A stretch of 64,000 nucleotides of DNA from Aestuariivirga sp. GTDB taxonomy: Bacteria > Pseudomonadota > Alphaproteobacteria > Rhizobiales > Aestuariivirgaceae. Within the stretch, counting starts at the first letter, position 1. The number at the start of each line of letters is the position of its first letter. The position numbers were made by a program, and so were the translations under genes. The stretch covers positions 1-64,000 of the forward strand of contig JAUXUN010000070.1 of NCBI GenBank assembly GCA_030680855.1. Direction: 5' to 3'. Shown here piece by piece: positions 26,204 through 34,183 of the stretch. The notes below the pieces were generated by a model that was not told the DNA's origin, did no database searches, and worked only from the letters and a program-made list of their open reading frames with translations.

Positions 26204-27625
26204 TCAACGCGCCTTGCCCTGGTGGGAGGCAAACAGGTTTCGATCATCGATGACACGCCGGGCCTTGTGTTGAGCGCGCTCCAGCGTGCCGGGCGCAAGA
26301 ATTTCCACCTTGGCACGCACCCCAATACCGCGCTGTAAGAGGGTCGATGCCTGATCTCTCATTACCTTAATAGCGGAATCGCCGGCGAAATAGACTTCAG
26401 GCGTTGCTTCGATTTGAACGAAGAGCTCATCCATCGCCCCGGATCGCGTGATTATCACGCGATGCTCACCACCGTATTGGGGCAATCCGGCGACCACAGA
26501 CTCGATATCGCTCGGATATACGTTTTCCGCACGTATCTGGAACATATCATCGATACGACCATACAGCCCCTTCGGCAAATACGGGTATGTACGTCCGCAC
26601 GGGGAGGGACCCTCCTCCCACATGGTGAGATCGCCCGAAGCCAAACGGATCATCGGCTGAGAGGTCCGCTCCAGATGGGTGTAGACCGGAGTGCCCTGAC
26701 TGCCGTAAGGGACCCGTTTGAAAGTCTTGGCATCACAGACTTCGTGATACACAATGTCCTGCCACAGGATCATACCTAGATTCGTCGCGCTATTGCCCGC
26801 TGACGACAGCCATGGCGTCATTTCAGCCATTGTCCCGCAGTCGATGACTTTTGCGCCATAAGTTTCTTCAAGCTTGTTACGTATGGCTGGAATCGACGCG
26901 CCGGGCTCCCCCGAACACATCATGATCTTAAGGCCGAATTCTCTCGGATCGATCTTCTCTTCACGGGCCACTTCGGCGAGGTGCATCGCATAAGATGGCG
27001 TATTGTAGATCGCCTTTGGTTTTACCAGCTTCAGCCAGCGAGCGGCGATTGCCGTTTGACCTGCAGCCCCGGCACCGAATGGGAAACATTTTGCGCGCAG
27101 GCGTTCCGCCCCAACCAAGATACCCCAGGAACCTATATAAAGGCTGAACAACGCGCCGACGAAAACGATATCGCCCGGACGGATGCCAAAACTCCACATG
27201 ATCCGAGCATGGGCATTGCCTATCGCATCCCAGTCGTCCCTGCCGATCGAAAAAATCACCGGACGTCCGGTCGTGCCAGAGGTTCCATGAATACGGTGCA
27301 CTTCCGATTCCGGAATGCAGAGATAATCCCCAAAGGGGGCCGCGCGCTCCTGCGCCGCACGCAGTTCCTGCTTGGTGACCACCGGGACTTCTTCAAAATC
27401 TTCCAGGGATTTTATCCGATCAGGATGGATGCCCGCCTCATCCCACTTATTCTTGTAGAAGGGCGATTTCGCATAAGCATACTGCATCACCTCCCTAAGG
27501 CGCGTGATAACCGCTTTTTCGCGTTCCCTCGGATCCATCGTCTCGCGAACCGGATACCAGTAAGGAGAGGCTGCGTCAGGCAAGTAATTAGGATCGAATT
27601 TTGGTGGAAATACCCAATTTTCCAT
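26204..27625 (-). CDS. Acyl-CoA ligase, PaaK-like adenylate-forming enzyme
   Basis: 473 residues. The ATP-binding loop is HGTSGTTGRPV near residue 112; YGAKVIDCGTMAEMTP follows near residue 270, and the C-terminal domain begins at GRIDDMFQIRAENVYPSDIE near residue 365, as in phenylacetate-CoA ligases. It activates a carboxylic acid to its CoA ester through an acyl-AMP. Lying between the two mutase subunits it most likely makes the mutase substrate, as the 2-hydroxyisobutyrate-CoA ligase does in similar clusters. It is 41 bases downstream of the small-subunit gene. Confidence 0.9.
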   Translation of the reverse strand: MENWVFPPKFDPNYLPDAASPYWYPVRETMDPREREKAVITRLREVMQYAYAKSPFYKNKWDEAGIHPDRIKSLEDFEEVPVVTKQELRAAQERAAPFGDYLCIPESEVHRIHGTSGTTGRPVIFSIGRDDWDAIGNAHARIMWSFGIRPGDIVFVGALFSLYIGSWGILVGAERLRAKCFPFGAGAAGQTAIAARWLKLVKPKAIYNTPSYAMHLAEVAREEKIDPREFGLKIMMCSGEPGASIPAIRNKLEETYGAKVIDCGTMAEMTPWLSSAGNSATNLGMILWQDIVYHEVCDAKTFKRVPYGSQGTPVYTHLERTSQPMIRLASGDLTMWEEGPSPCGRTYPYLPKGLYGRIDDMFQIRAENVYPSDIESVVAGLPQYGGEHRVIITRSGAMDELFVQIEATPEVYFAGDSAIKVMRDQASTLLQRGIGVRAKVEILAPGTLERAQHKARRVIDDRNLFASHQGKAR

Positions 27626-27666
27626 TATCTGAACACCTTGCGTGAGTTAAACCCTGAGATGCGTGA

Positions 27667-28083
27667 TCACGCTGCATCCCGCTCTGATACCACCCGGCGA
27701 ATCGTTGACACAATCTGCTCTGGCGTCGAATCTTGCCGTAGAATATCGGCAACCCCCATTTCCTTAAGCTTGACGATATCGTCATCAGGCATTAGACCGC
27801 CGCCAACGAGAATAATGTGTTCGGCATTTTTGGCCTTCATCAGGGCTATTACCTTTGCGAATAGCGGCATGTGCGCCCCGGACAATAAACTCACGCCCAG
27901 AACATCCACATCTTCCTGGATAGCCGCCGAGACGACCTCTTCGGGAGAACGATGCAATCCGGCATAGACGACATCGATTCCTGCATCGCGGAGTACGCGC
28001 GCAACGATTTTCACACCACGGTCATGGCCATCCAATCCCAGCTTGGACAGCAATACGCGTATAGGTGCATTTTCTTTCGTCAT
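27667..28083 (-). CDS. B12-binding small subunit of the acyl-CoA mutase
   Basis: 138 residues from ATG 28083 (TGGAG nine bases upstream); an ATG five codons earlier is possible but its GGGAG is too close. The base-off cobalamin motif is GLDGHDRG with the lower ligand His20, then SLLSG and GGGLMP, a complete Rossmann-type B12 domain. Asp118 (RQDSTP) aligns by eye with the Asp that recognises the 2-hydroxy group in HcmB, where methylmalonyl-CoA mutase has TPGT. It pairs with the large subunit at 23532 although two genes lie between them. Confidence 0.93.
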   Translation of the reverse strand: MTKENAPIRVLLSKLGLDGHDRGVKIVARVLRDAGIDVVYAGLHRSPEEVVSAAIQEDVDVLGVSLLSGAHMPLFAKVIALMKAKNAEHIILVGGGLMPDDDIVKLKEMGVADILRQDSTPEQIVSTIRRVVSERDAA

Positions 28084-28139
28084 ATTGAGTTTCTCCATGC
28101 TCCCAATACTGGGATATCTTCTTTCGTCATTTGGTGCCG

Positions 28140-28886
28140 TCAGTTTTGCAACGGCATGAGCAGCCCGTTTCCGGGATGCAGAGTGCTCTCCGCACGCTCA
28201 AGCTCACTCTTTATGAGATGCACCGCATAGCGCACATGATTCAGGGCCAGCCGCTCAGCCTCTTCCCCGTCCCCCGCGAGTATCGCCTTAATAATTTGCT
28301 TGTGTTCACCCCAGGTGCCCTCCGCCCAGTCGTGCTTCGTCAGGTATGCCGACATCACCCAACGCAAGCGGTTCCAGAGCACCTCCATCGTCTCGCCAAT
28401 AACGACATTGCCAGAGAGTTCATAGATAAACCCGTGAAAGGCGATATCGGCCGATATCAATCCGGAAATTGATCCTGAGCCAAGCGCGGCATCGCCCATC
28501 TCCACTAGACGGCCAAACTTTGCCCTCGCAGTGCGTGCCTGATCGCGAGACTTGCAGTTCTGAGAAGCCCGACTCGCGGCAAGGCGGTCCAATGCACCCC
28601 GCACAGCATAGACTGCTTCGACATAATCCGGCTTTAATGTCGCAACCATCAGGCCGCGCCGCCCGACGTCGCACACGAATCCCTGGCTTTTCATTAGAGC
28701 GAGTGCATGCCCGACTGGCTGCCTCGAAACATTTAGGCGTTCCGCAAGCCATTCCTGCCCCAGCCGTGTGCCCGGAGGAAGGCGTCCGCTGCAAATGGTA
28801 TCAAGCAGGACCGCGTATACCCGGTCAACCAGCCCGTCCGGACCGTTCTGCTTCTGTTTCTGTTTCTGTTTCGCTGCCTTCGCCAT
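28140..28886 (-). CDS. GntR-family (FCD domain) transcriptional regulator
   Basis: 248 residues. After a KQKQKQ repeat come a winged helix (LGQEWLAERLNVSRQPVGHALALMKSQGF, residues 42-70) and an all-helical FCD ligand domain with DIAFHGFIYELSGN, whose His residues usually bind a metal and a small acid. It is the first gene of the minus-strand mutase operon, 56 bases before the small subunit, and is divergent from the glutamine-synthetase-like gene. It probably controls both directions in response to a pathway acid. Two ATTGNATGCA repeats lie 28-50 bases upstream. Confidence 0.9.
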   Translation of the reverse strand: MAKAAKQKQKQKQNGPDGLVDRVYAVLLDTICSGRLPPGTRLGQEWLAERLNVSRQPVGHALALMKSQGFVCDVGRRGLMVATLKPDYVEAVYAVRGALDRLAASRASQNCKSRDQARTARAKFGRLVEMGDAALGSGSISGLISADIAFHGFIYELSGNVVIGETMEVLWNRLRWVMSAYLTKHDWAEGTWGEHKQIIKAILAGDGEEAERLALNHVRYAVHLIKSELERAESTLHPGNGLLMPLQN

Positions 28887-28913
28887 GGTCGATCAATCTA
28901 GTTTGTCTTGATT

Positions 28914-28938
28914 ATTGAATGCACTCATTGTATGCAAT
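28914..28938. promoter_or_regulatory. Tandem ATTGNATGCA repeats, candidate GntR operator
   Basis: ATTGAATGCA (28914-28923) and ATTGTATGCA (28927-28936) are direct repeats three bases apart, and the second sits in the near palindrome ATTGTATGCAAT. They lie in the 288-base divergent region between gntR and the glutamine-synthetase-like gene. FCD-type GntR proteins bind short AT-rich sites of this sort. The rest of this region, to 29174, holds no gene. Confidence 0.5.
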
Positions 28939-29174
28939 AAAGAGCGAGAGCGTCGATGTCAAGAGAGTTGAACAGCAACAAGGTTGAATCTAACGATGAA
29001 GCGGTACGGAAGCGCTTGCTTCGCCAGTGGCTTGGCAGCCGTATCGAATTCGTGGAGAAAGGTGGCGCTGGGTGGAACCGATAGGCATCCGCAGGCGCTG
29101 GCGGCCGATCCCGCAAAAACATATGCATGAAACCGGACAACTACAGTCACAGCTAGGGAGCCTAAGATTCACAA

Positions 29175-30563
29175 ATGGCAAATAAATCAAAAATTTATAA
29201 CGATCCTGCAAAAACAAAAGCTGCACTTGAGGAGATGGAGAAGAAGGGCGTCAAATACGTCCAAATCGAGGTTCCGGACATGGACGGCATGTTACGTGGC
29301 AAAATCGTGAAGCCAAGCAAGGGCCTCGGCGATCTCGGCAACGCGTATTGTACCATCTTGTACGGGTTGTCGACCCAGGACGACGTCATGGAGTCCGAGT
29401 TCAGTTCCTTTGAGAACGGATTTCCGGATCTATTCACAGTCCCTGATCTAAATTCCGTTATTCATCACACTTGGCGGCCTGATTTTGCTGCGGTCGTCTG
29501 CGACATGGTTGATTCCAAAGATGGATCCCTTTGCCCTATGTCGCCGCGCTCTGTGCTGCGGATGGCGGTCGAAAAGGCGGAGGCGATGGGGTATCAGCAT
29601 CGCTGCGCCATCGAATACGAAGCTTATATCATGAAGGCTGATAACGACCTGATCAGGAACGGAAAGCATTACGATCTTTCCATGGTCAGCCGCACGATGA
29701 ATGCTTACAGCCTGACGCGAATTGCCGATATCGAAGAACTGATGCTGAAATTCCATGAGCGTCTCGCAAGCGTTGGCATTTCAATCGACTCGTTCCACTG
29801 CGAGCTTGGCTATGGGCAGGTTGAATTTGCGCTTTCGCATGCGCCTACAATGGAGATGGCGGATCGCGCGGCGCGGTCGAAGCTGTATTTCAAGCAACTA
29901 TGTGCCGAGCACGGTCTGGTCGCCACCTTCATGTCGAAATGGAGGATCGGTGATACCGGCACCGGAGCGCACATCCACCATAGTTTGTGGAAGGGCGGGA
30001 ATCCAGCCTTCTCGACTGGTAAAGCGGGTGAGTTGTCCGACGTCGGAAAACAATTCGCTGCAGGGATGATCGATCTGATGCCGGAAGTCACGGCCATCTA
30101 TAATCCGGTCATCAATTCCTATCGCCGCCGCAGCAGCCGGCAGTGGTGCCCGGAAAATGCTTCCTGGGCCGAAGACAACCGAACCGCCGCCCTGCGGGCA
30201 ATAACGAGGCCAAAGCCCGAAGGTGTACGTATCGAAACGCGGCAGCCCGGCGGAGATGCGAATCCGTATCTGTCAATTGCCGCCGGCCTTCTCACCGGAC
30301 TTCACGGGATTGAGAATAAGTTGGTGCCACTAAGCTACGCAACGGGTAACGCTGGCGATGACAAGCGGTTTCGGCGTCTTCCGAGAAACCTCAGAGACGC
30401 CACCGAAGCGTTCAAGAAGTCCCAAAAGGTACATGAGCTTTTCGGGTCCGAATTCGTCGGGCAGTATGCCATGACCAGAGAAACGGAATGTGATCTCTGG
30501 GACAAATGGCTTGAGGACAACGTCACCGAATGGGAACTCAAACGGTACTTCGATACGATCTGA
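29175..30563 (+). CDS. Glutamine-synthetase-family ligase (gamma-glutamylamide synthetase type)
   Basis: 462 residues. It has the type I glutamine synthetase plan: IEVPDMDGMLRGK in the N-terminal beta-grasp, IEYEAYIM and GYGQVEFALS metal-site glutamates, GTGAHIHHSLW ATP-site histidine and RIETRQPGGDANPYLSIAA. The spacing and the lack of the adenylylation-loop motif suggest a relative of PuuA, GlnT or IpuC that joins glutamate to an amine rather than a housekeeping enzyme. It is divergent from gntR and followed by the ABC ATPases, which hints that an amine is taken up and gamma-glutamylated. The amine is unknown. Confidence 0.87.
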   Translation: MANKSKIYNDPAKTKAALEEMEKKGVKYVQIEVPDMDGMLRGKIVKPSKGLGDLGNAYCTILYGLSTQDDVMESEFSSFENGFPDLFTVPDLNSVIHHTWRPDFAAVVCDMVDSKDGSLCPMSPRSVLRMAVEKAEAMGYQHRCAIEYEAYIMKADNDLIRNGKHYDLSMVSRTMNAYSLTRIADIEELMLKFHERLASVGISIDSFHCELGYGQVEFALSHAPTMEMADRAARSKLYFKQLCAEHGLVATFMSKWRIGDTGTGAHIHHSLWKGGNPAFSTGKAGELSDVGKQFAAGMIDLMPEVTAIYNPVINSYRRRSSRQWCPENASWAEDNRTAALRAITRPKPEGVRIETRQPGGDANPYLSIAAGLLTGLHGIENKLVPLSYATGNAGDDKRFRRLPRNLRDATEAFKKSQKVHELFGSEFVGQYAMTRETECDLWDKWLEDNVTEWELKRYFDTI

Positions 30564-30673
30564 CCGGTAATAGCCGTTTCACGTAGAGAGAGTTGACGGT
30601 AGAGCAAGTCCCCGCCGTCAACCAGAAGAATAAGCCCCCGGACAATAACGCACACCAAGGGAGGTATCGGCGC

Positions 30674-31423
30674 GTGATACTAGAATTGCAATCTCTCCGA
30701 AAGAGCTTCGGTGGTCTAAGGGCTGTGCAGGGCATCTCCTTCCAACTGCCGCGCGGCGAGATCCGTGGTCTTATAGGGCCGAATGGTGCTGGTAAAACGA
30801 CAATATTCAATCTGATCAGTGGATTTTATAAACCTACTGCGGGCCGGATATTGTTCGACGGCAAAGATATTTCTGGACTAAACATCCATGATATCGCGAA
30901 GCTGGGTATTGTCAGAACATTTCAAGCCACAACGGTTTTCCAGGACTTCACAGTCTTGCAAAATGTGGTAGCAGGCCGGCATCTGCACACCCATTACAAC
31001 ATCCTAACGGCTCTCACCAAGAGTGGACGCGACAATGAGTTCGAAAATGAGCGCCGTGCAATCGAAATACTGGAAATCATTGGGCTTGGCGAAAAAAAGG
31101 ACGAGTTGGCTGCAAATCTCTCCCACGGCCACCAAAAGGCCCTTGGACTTGCCATAGCACTCGCCGCAGACCCCCGCCTCATCTTGCTTGATGAACCTTT
31201 CGCCGGGATGAACCCTGAGGAAACCAACAGAATGATCGATTTAATACGGAAAGTTCGTGATCATCGGATAACAGTGATTCTGGTCGAACATGACATGCAC
31301 GCGGTCATGGCACTATGTGATAAAGTTACGGTCCTGAATTTTGGGAAGCTGCTGGTCGAAGGGACGCCTGCGGAAGTGGTCAAGAACGAAAAAGTAATCG
31401 AAGCCTATCTGGGAGGTGTCTAA
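30674..31423 (+). CDS. Branched-chain-type ABC transporter ATPase, LivG-like
   Basis: 249 residues from GTG 30674 with GGGAGG nine bases upstream; the frame to 30593 adds an unlikely polar leader. Walker A GPNGAGKTT, signature LSHGHQKAL, Walker B LILLDEPFAGM and the switch VEHDM are all present, and the long insert between Walker A and signature is LivG-like. It would power the permeases at 6091-7900. It starts about 110 bases after the glutamine-synthetase-like gene. Confidence 0.92.
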   Translation: MILELQSLRKSFGGLRAVQGISFQLPRGEIRGLIGPNGAGKTTIFNLISGFYKPTAGRILFDGKDISGLNIHDIAKLGIVRTFQATTVFQDFTVLQNVVAGRHLHTHYNILTALTKSGRDNEFENERRAIEILEIIGLGEKKDELAANLSHGHQKALGLAIALAADPRLILLDEPFAGMNPEETNRMIDLIRKVRDHRITVILVEHDMHAVMALCDKVTVLNFGKLLVEGTPAEVVKNEKVIEAYLGGV

Positions 31424-31426
31424 GCG

Positions 31427-32134
31427 ATGCTCCTTGAATTGAAATCGATCGATGTCTACTACGGAAAAATTAAGGCTATCCACCAAGTCTCATTGGCTGT
31501 CGACTCGTCGCAAATTATCACTCTCATCGGAAGCAATGGAGCAGGCAAGAGCACAACACTCCGAACCATTTCCGGATTATCCCACCCAAAAACCGGTGAA
31601 ATTTGGTTCGATGGCGAGCGGATTGACCGTCTTTCGCCTGTAGATATCGTTAAGCGCGGTATCGCGCATGTTCCCGAAGGACGTCGCGTTTTTCCGACCT
31701 TGACCGTATTGCAAAATTTGTACACAGGCGCATATCTGCGGAGGGATCAGAAAAAGATCGATCAAACGCTGGATCAGATTTTTCAATATTTCCCAATTCT
31801 TGCCGAAAGACGCAATCAACGTGCAAACACGTTAAGCGGCGGTGAACAGCAAATGGTGGCAATTGGCCGGGTGCTGATGTCAGCGCCACGGCTTATATTG
31901 ATGGATGAGCCTTCTCTGGGCCTTTCGCCAAAATTGGTGCATGAGATCGCCGGAATCATTCGTAACATCAAGGAAACTGGCGTGCCAATTGTTCTCGTCG
32001 AACAGAATGCAGAATTAGCGCTCAAGTTGGCAAATTATGCTTACGTCATGGAAGTTGGTCGTATCTCATTGAAAGGTCCAGCCGAGGATCTCCATAACAA
32101 CGATCATGTACGCAAAGCCTATCTCGGCGTTTGA
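31427..32134 (+). CDS. Branched-chain-type ABC transporter ATPase, LivF-like
   Basis: 235 residues. Walker A GSNGAGKST, HVPEGRRVFPTLTV after the Q-loop, signature LSGGEQQM, Walker B LILMDEPSLGL and VEQNAE as the switch are classical LivF. It begins three bases after livG, so the two are co-translated. Together with the binding protein and permeases 22 kb away it completes one importer. Confidence 0.93.
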   Translation: MLLELKSIDVYYGKIKAIHQVSLAVDSSQIITLIGSNGAGKSTTLRTISGLSHPKTGEIWFDGERIDRLSPVDIVKRGIAHVPEGRRVFPTLTVLQNLYTGAYLRRDQKKIDQTLDQIFQYFPILAERRNQRANTLSGGEQQMVAIGRVLMSAPRLILMDEPSLGLSPKLVHEIAGIIRNIKETGVPIVLVEQNAELALKLANYAYVMEVGRISLKGPAEDLHNNDHVRKAYLGV

Positions 32135-32145
32135 GGCATTGTCAC

Positions 32146-32898
32146 ATGCAGTTGAATTTCGCCAGTTGCCCTGCGCAGGACTTAGTCTGGGAGACATTCG
32201 CTTGGGGTGCGGAAAATGCACGCCTGTCAGGTTATGTCGAAGAGGCGAAAATTCAATGGCGTATTGCTAAGGATATTTCGGAAGGCTTCGACAAATCCGA
32301 TCCCCGCTTAGCCAGCAGTCTCAACAGCCTCGGTGTATGCCACCATATGATGGGAAACATTGAGGAAGCAAGGAGCCTGTATTTTAAATCTCTCAGCGCA
32401 TGGAATCTTGCGGCTGCATGGGTTGCGAGGATTCCGCTTCAACTCAGAGCAACAAGCGTTAATTTTCATTTTGGCCTTCAGCAAAGATATCGTCATCAGT
32501 TAACAGCTCTTGGAAGAAATCGATATCGCACTCTCGTGGCGGCGGGTGAAGCCGCAACGAAAAATAATCTGGCTTGCCTTCTGATATCGAATGATTGCAT
32601 TTCTGATGCAAAGCCGCTTATCTGCACCGCACCGGAACTATGGCGCGCCGCTATTGGTTCCCGTGACGAAGGCCTTGCTATAATTTATCTAAATCTTGGG
32701 ATGTTTTTCGAAGCGAATGATCAGTCGGCGGAAGCGTTGCAGGCAAGAAAACACGCGGATGAAATTAGAAGAAATCCCTCGCCCTCCCGCATGTTGCGTT
32801 TTTCACAGGATTGCAGTCTTAAGATGACAGATGAAAGGCGGCTGAAAGCTGCAATCTATTTGGGCGCAGGACCTTATGTTGGCGCTGCCATTGAGTAG
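32146..32898 (+). CDS. TPR-like helical protein of unknown function
   Basis: 250 residues from ATG 32146 (GAGG nine bases upstream); a TTG at 32131 overlapping the livF stop would add five residues. Paired helices such as DPRLASSLNSLGVCHHMMGN, EEARSLYFKSLSAW and GLAIIYLNLGMFFEANDQSA recall tetratricopeptide repeats, with a basic middle section (RDRYRxL-like). No signal or membrane segment. It appears translationally coupled to the transporter operon but I do not know its role; it may be a scaffold or a regulator. Confidence 0.6.
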   Translation: MQLNFASCPAQDLVWETFAWGAENARLSGYVEEAKIQWRIAKDISEGFDKSDPRLASSLNSLGVCHHMMGNIEEARSLYFKSLSAWNLAAAWVARIPLQLRATSVNFHFGLQQRYRHQLTALGRNRYRTLVAAGEAATKNNLACLLISNDCISDAKPLICTAPELWRAAIGSRDEGLAIIYLNLGMFFEANDQSAEALQARKHADEIRRNPSPSRMLRFSQDCSLKMTDERRLKAAIYLGAGPYVGAAIE

Positions 32899-32989
32899 GG
32901 CGAGGGACGGATTCAGGTTTCAAGCGTAATGCCAGTGACCGGAGCCCCGCAAGTTCCTCCAGATTTGGGTAGAGTCCGGGGAATAACGT

Positions 32990-34075
32990 TCATCTGGCGC
33001 GTGCCTCCACAACAAGCGGAACGATGTTCTCGGGCCCACCGCTCGGCGTGTTATCAGCTGTGGTGGGTTCGCCATCGGTAACACCCGCCTCCGTGAAACT
33101 TGCCATGCCGGAGTGGCACCTGACAGCTGCCATTACGATTCCCATTGCCAGCGCCGCGCCACTGGCTTCACCGAGCCTCAGTCCGAGAGACAGCAGTGGC
33201 TTCAATCCGAGCCGGTGCAAGACGTCGGCATGAGCACCTTCAGACGATACGTGTCCTGCGATGCAATGCTGCAGACCTATTGGGTTGGCTCGGTGGAGAA
33301 CAGCGGCGGCACTAGTTACGACGTATCCGTCGAGGACCACTGGAATGTGCTTGATGCGCGCGGCAAGAAGTGCGCCGAAGAGGGCGGCGATTTCGCGCCC
33401 GCCAACGCGCCGAAGCAGTTCCAGGGGATCGTCAAGATACGGACGATGCAAGGCGATTGCCAATCGGACAACATCCGCCTTCCTCTGCAACATCGCATCG
33501 CTGGCGCCGGTTCCGCGGCCCACAAAGTGACCCGGCGCGCCGCCGAAGAGGGATGCATAGATTACCGCAGCGATGGTTGTATTGCCGATTCCCATTTCAC
33601 CAAGACCCAGAAGGTCGCAGCCTTCAGGAACGGCCGCCATACCCGCCTCGATTGCACTCACGCACTCCGGTTCGCTGAGTGCGGACCCCTCGGTGATATC
33701 GCCAGTCGGAGCGTCGAGTTCGAGACCGTGCACCGCAAGTTCGATGCCGTGGACCCCGCACAACTGATTGATCGCGGCACCGCCCGCAGCGAAATTTGCC
33801 ACCATCTGCGCTGTCACTTCGGATGGGTAGGGTGAAACCTCTTGTCGCGTTACGCCATGATTGCCCGCAAAGATGCAGACCGCCGGTTTCGAAATCCGCG
33901 GTGATCCGCGCCCCTGCCATGCCGCAACCCATGCCGCAATTTCTTCAAGCCTGCCAAGGCTGCCCGGTGGCTTGGTCAGGATCCGGTCGCGTTCGAAGGC
34001 GGCGAGCCGCGCGACTTCATCGGGACCGGGGAGATCAGCCAGAATTCGGGCGATGGTGTCAAAATCTTGGGACAT
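32990..34075 (-). CDS. cobT: Nicotinate-nucleotide-dimethylbenzimidazole phosphoribosyltransferase
   Basis: 361 residues from ATG 34075 (AGAAAGAGAG upstream), normal for CobT. It contains KPPGSLGRLEEIAAW, CIFAGNHGVTRQEVSPYPSE, the catalytic-region GEMGIGNTT and EGAHADVLHRLGLKPLL. The enzyme makes alpha-ribazole phosphate for the lower ligand of cobalamin. Its presence, with two adenosyltransferases, supports the B12 demand of the mutase. It converges on the TPR gene. Upstream a partial gene and an IS481 remnant cut it off from its original operon. Confidence 0.95.
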   Translation of the reverse strand: MSQDFDTIARILADLPGPDEVARLAAFERDRILTKPPGSLGRLEEIAAWVAAWQGRGSPRISKPAVCIFAGNHGVTRQEVSPYPSEVTAQMVANFAAGGAAINQLCGVHGIELAVHGLELDAPTGDITEGSALSEPECVSAIEAGMAAVPEGCDLLGLGEMGIGNTTIAAVIYASLFGGAPGHFVGRGTGASDAMLQRKADVVRLAIALHRPYLDDPLELLRRVGGREIAALFGALLAARIKHIPVVLDGYVVTSAAAVLHRANPIGLQHCIAGHVSSEGAHADVLHRLGLKPLLSLGLRLGEASGAALAMGIVMAAVRCHSGMASFTEAGVTDGEPTTADNTPSGGPENIVPLVVEARAR

Positions 34076-34183
34076 GATACTCTCTTTCTGGTGTCGGCAT
34101 TTTGACGGCCCAGAACCGTGCAAGCGCCACGCAGGTGACTATGATGGCAGGCTCCACGGCATAGGGCAATAGCCTGTCCGGGT
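34059..34183 (-). pseudogene. C-terminal end of a gene interrupted by the IS481 element
   Basis: The minus strand reads PDRLLPYAVEPAIIVTCVAL then ARFWAVKMPTP and stops at 34059, overlapping the cobT start in another frame. The hydrophobic stretch suggests a membrane protein. Everything upstream is replaced by transposase sequence. Its family cannot be named. Confidence 0.35.

Noticed and set aside
28850-28880. TTCTGTTTCTGTTTCTG triplet-like repeat as a possible microsatellite or CRISPR-like repeat
   Set aside because: It is inside the gntR coding region and encodes a KQKQKQ tail; there are no spacers. No CRISPR array was seen anywhere in the window.
32899-32989. Possible cobalamin riboswitch near cobT (GCCAGTGACCGG motif)
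   Set aside because: It lies at the 3' end of cobT, not upstream, and the conserved B12 box and flanking stems cannot be found.
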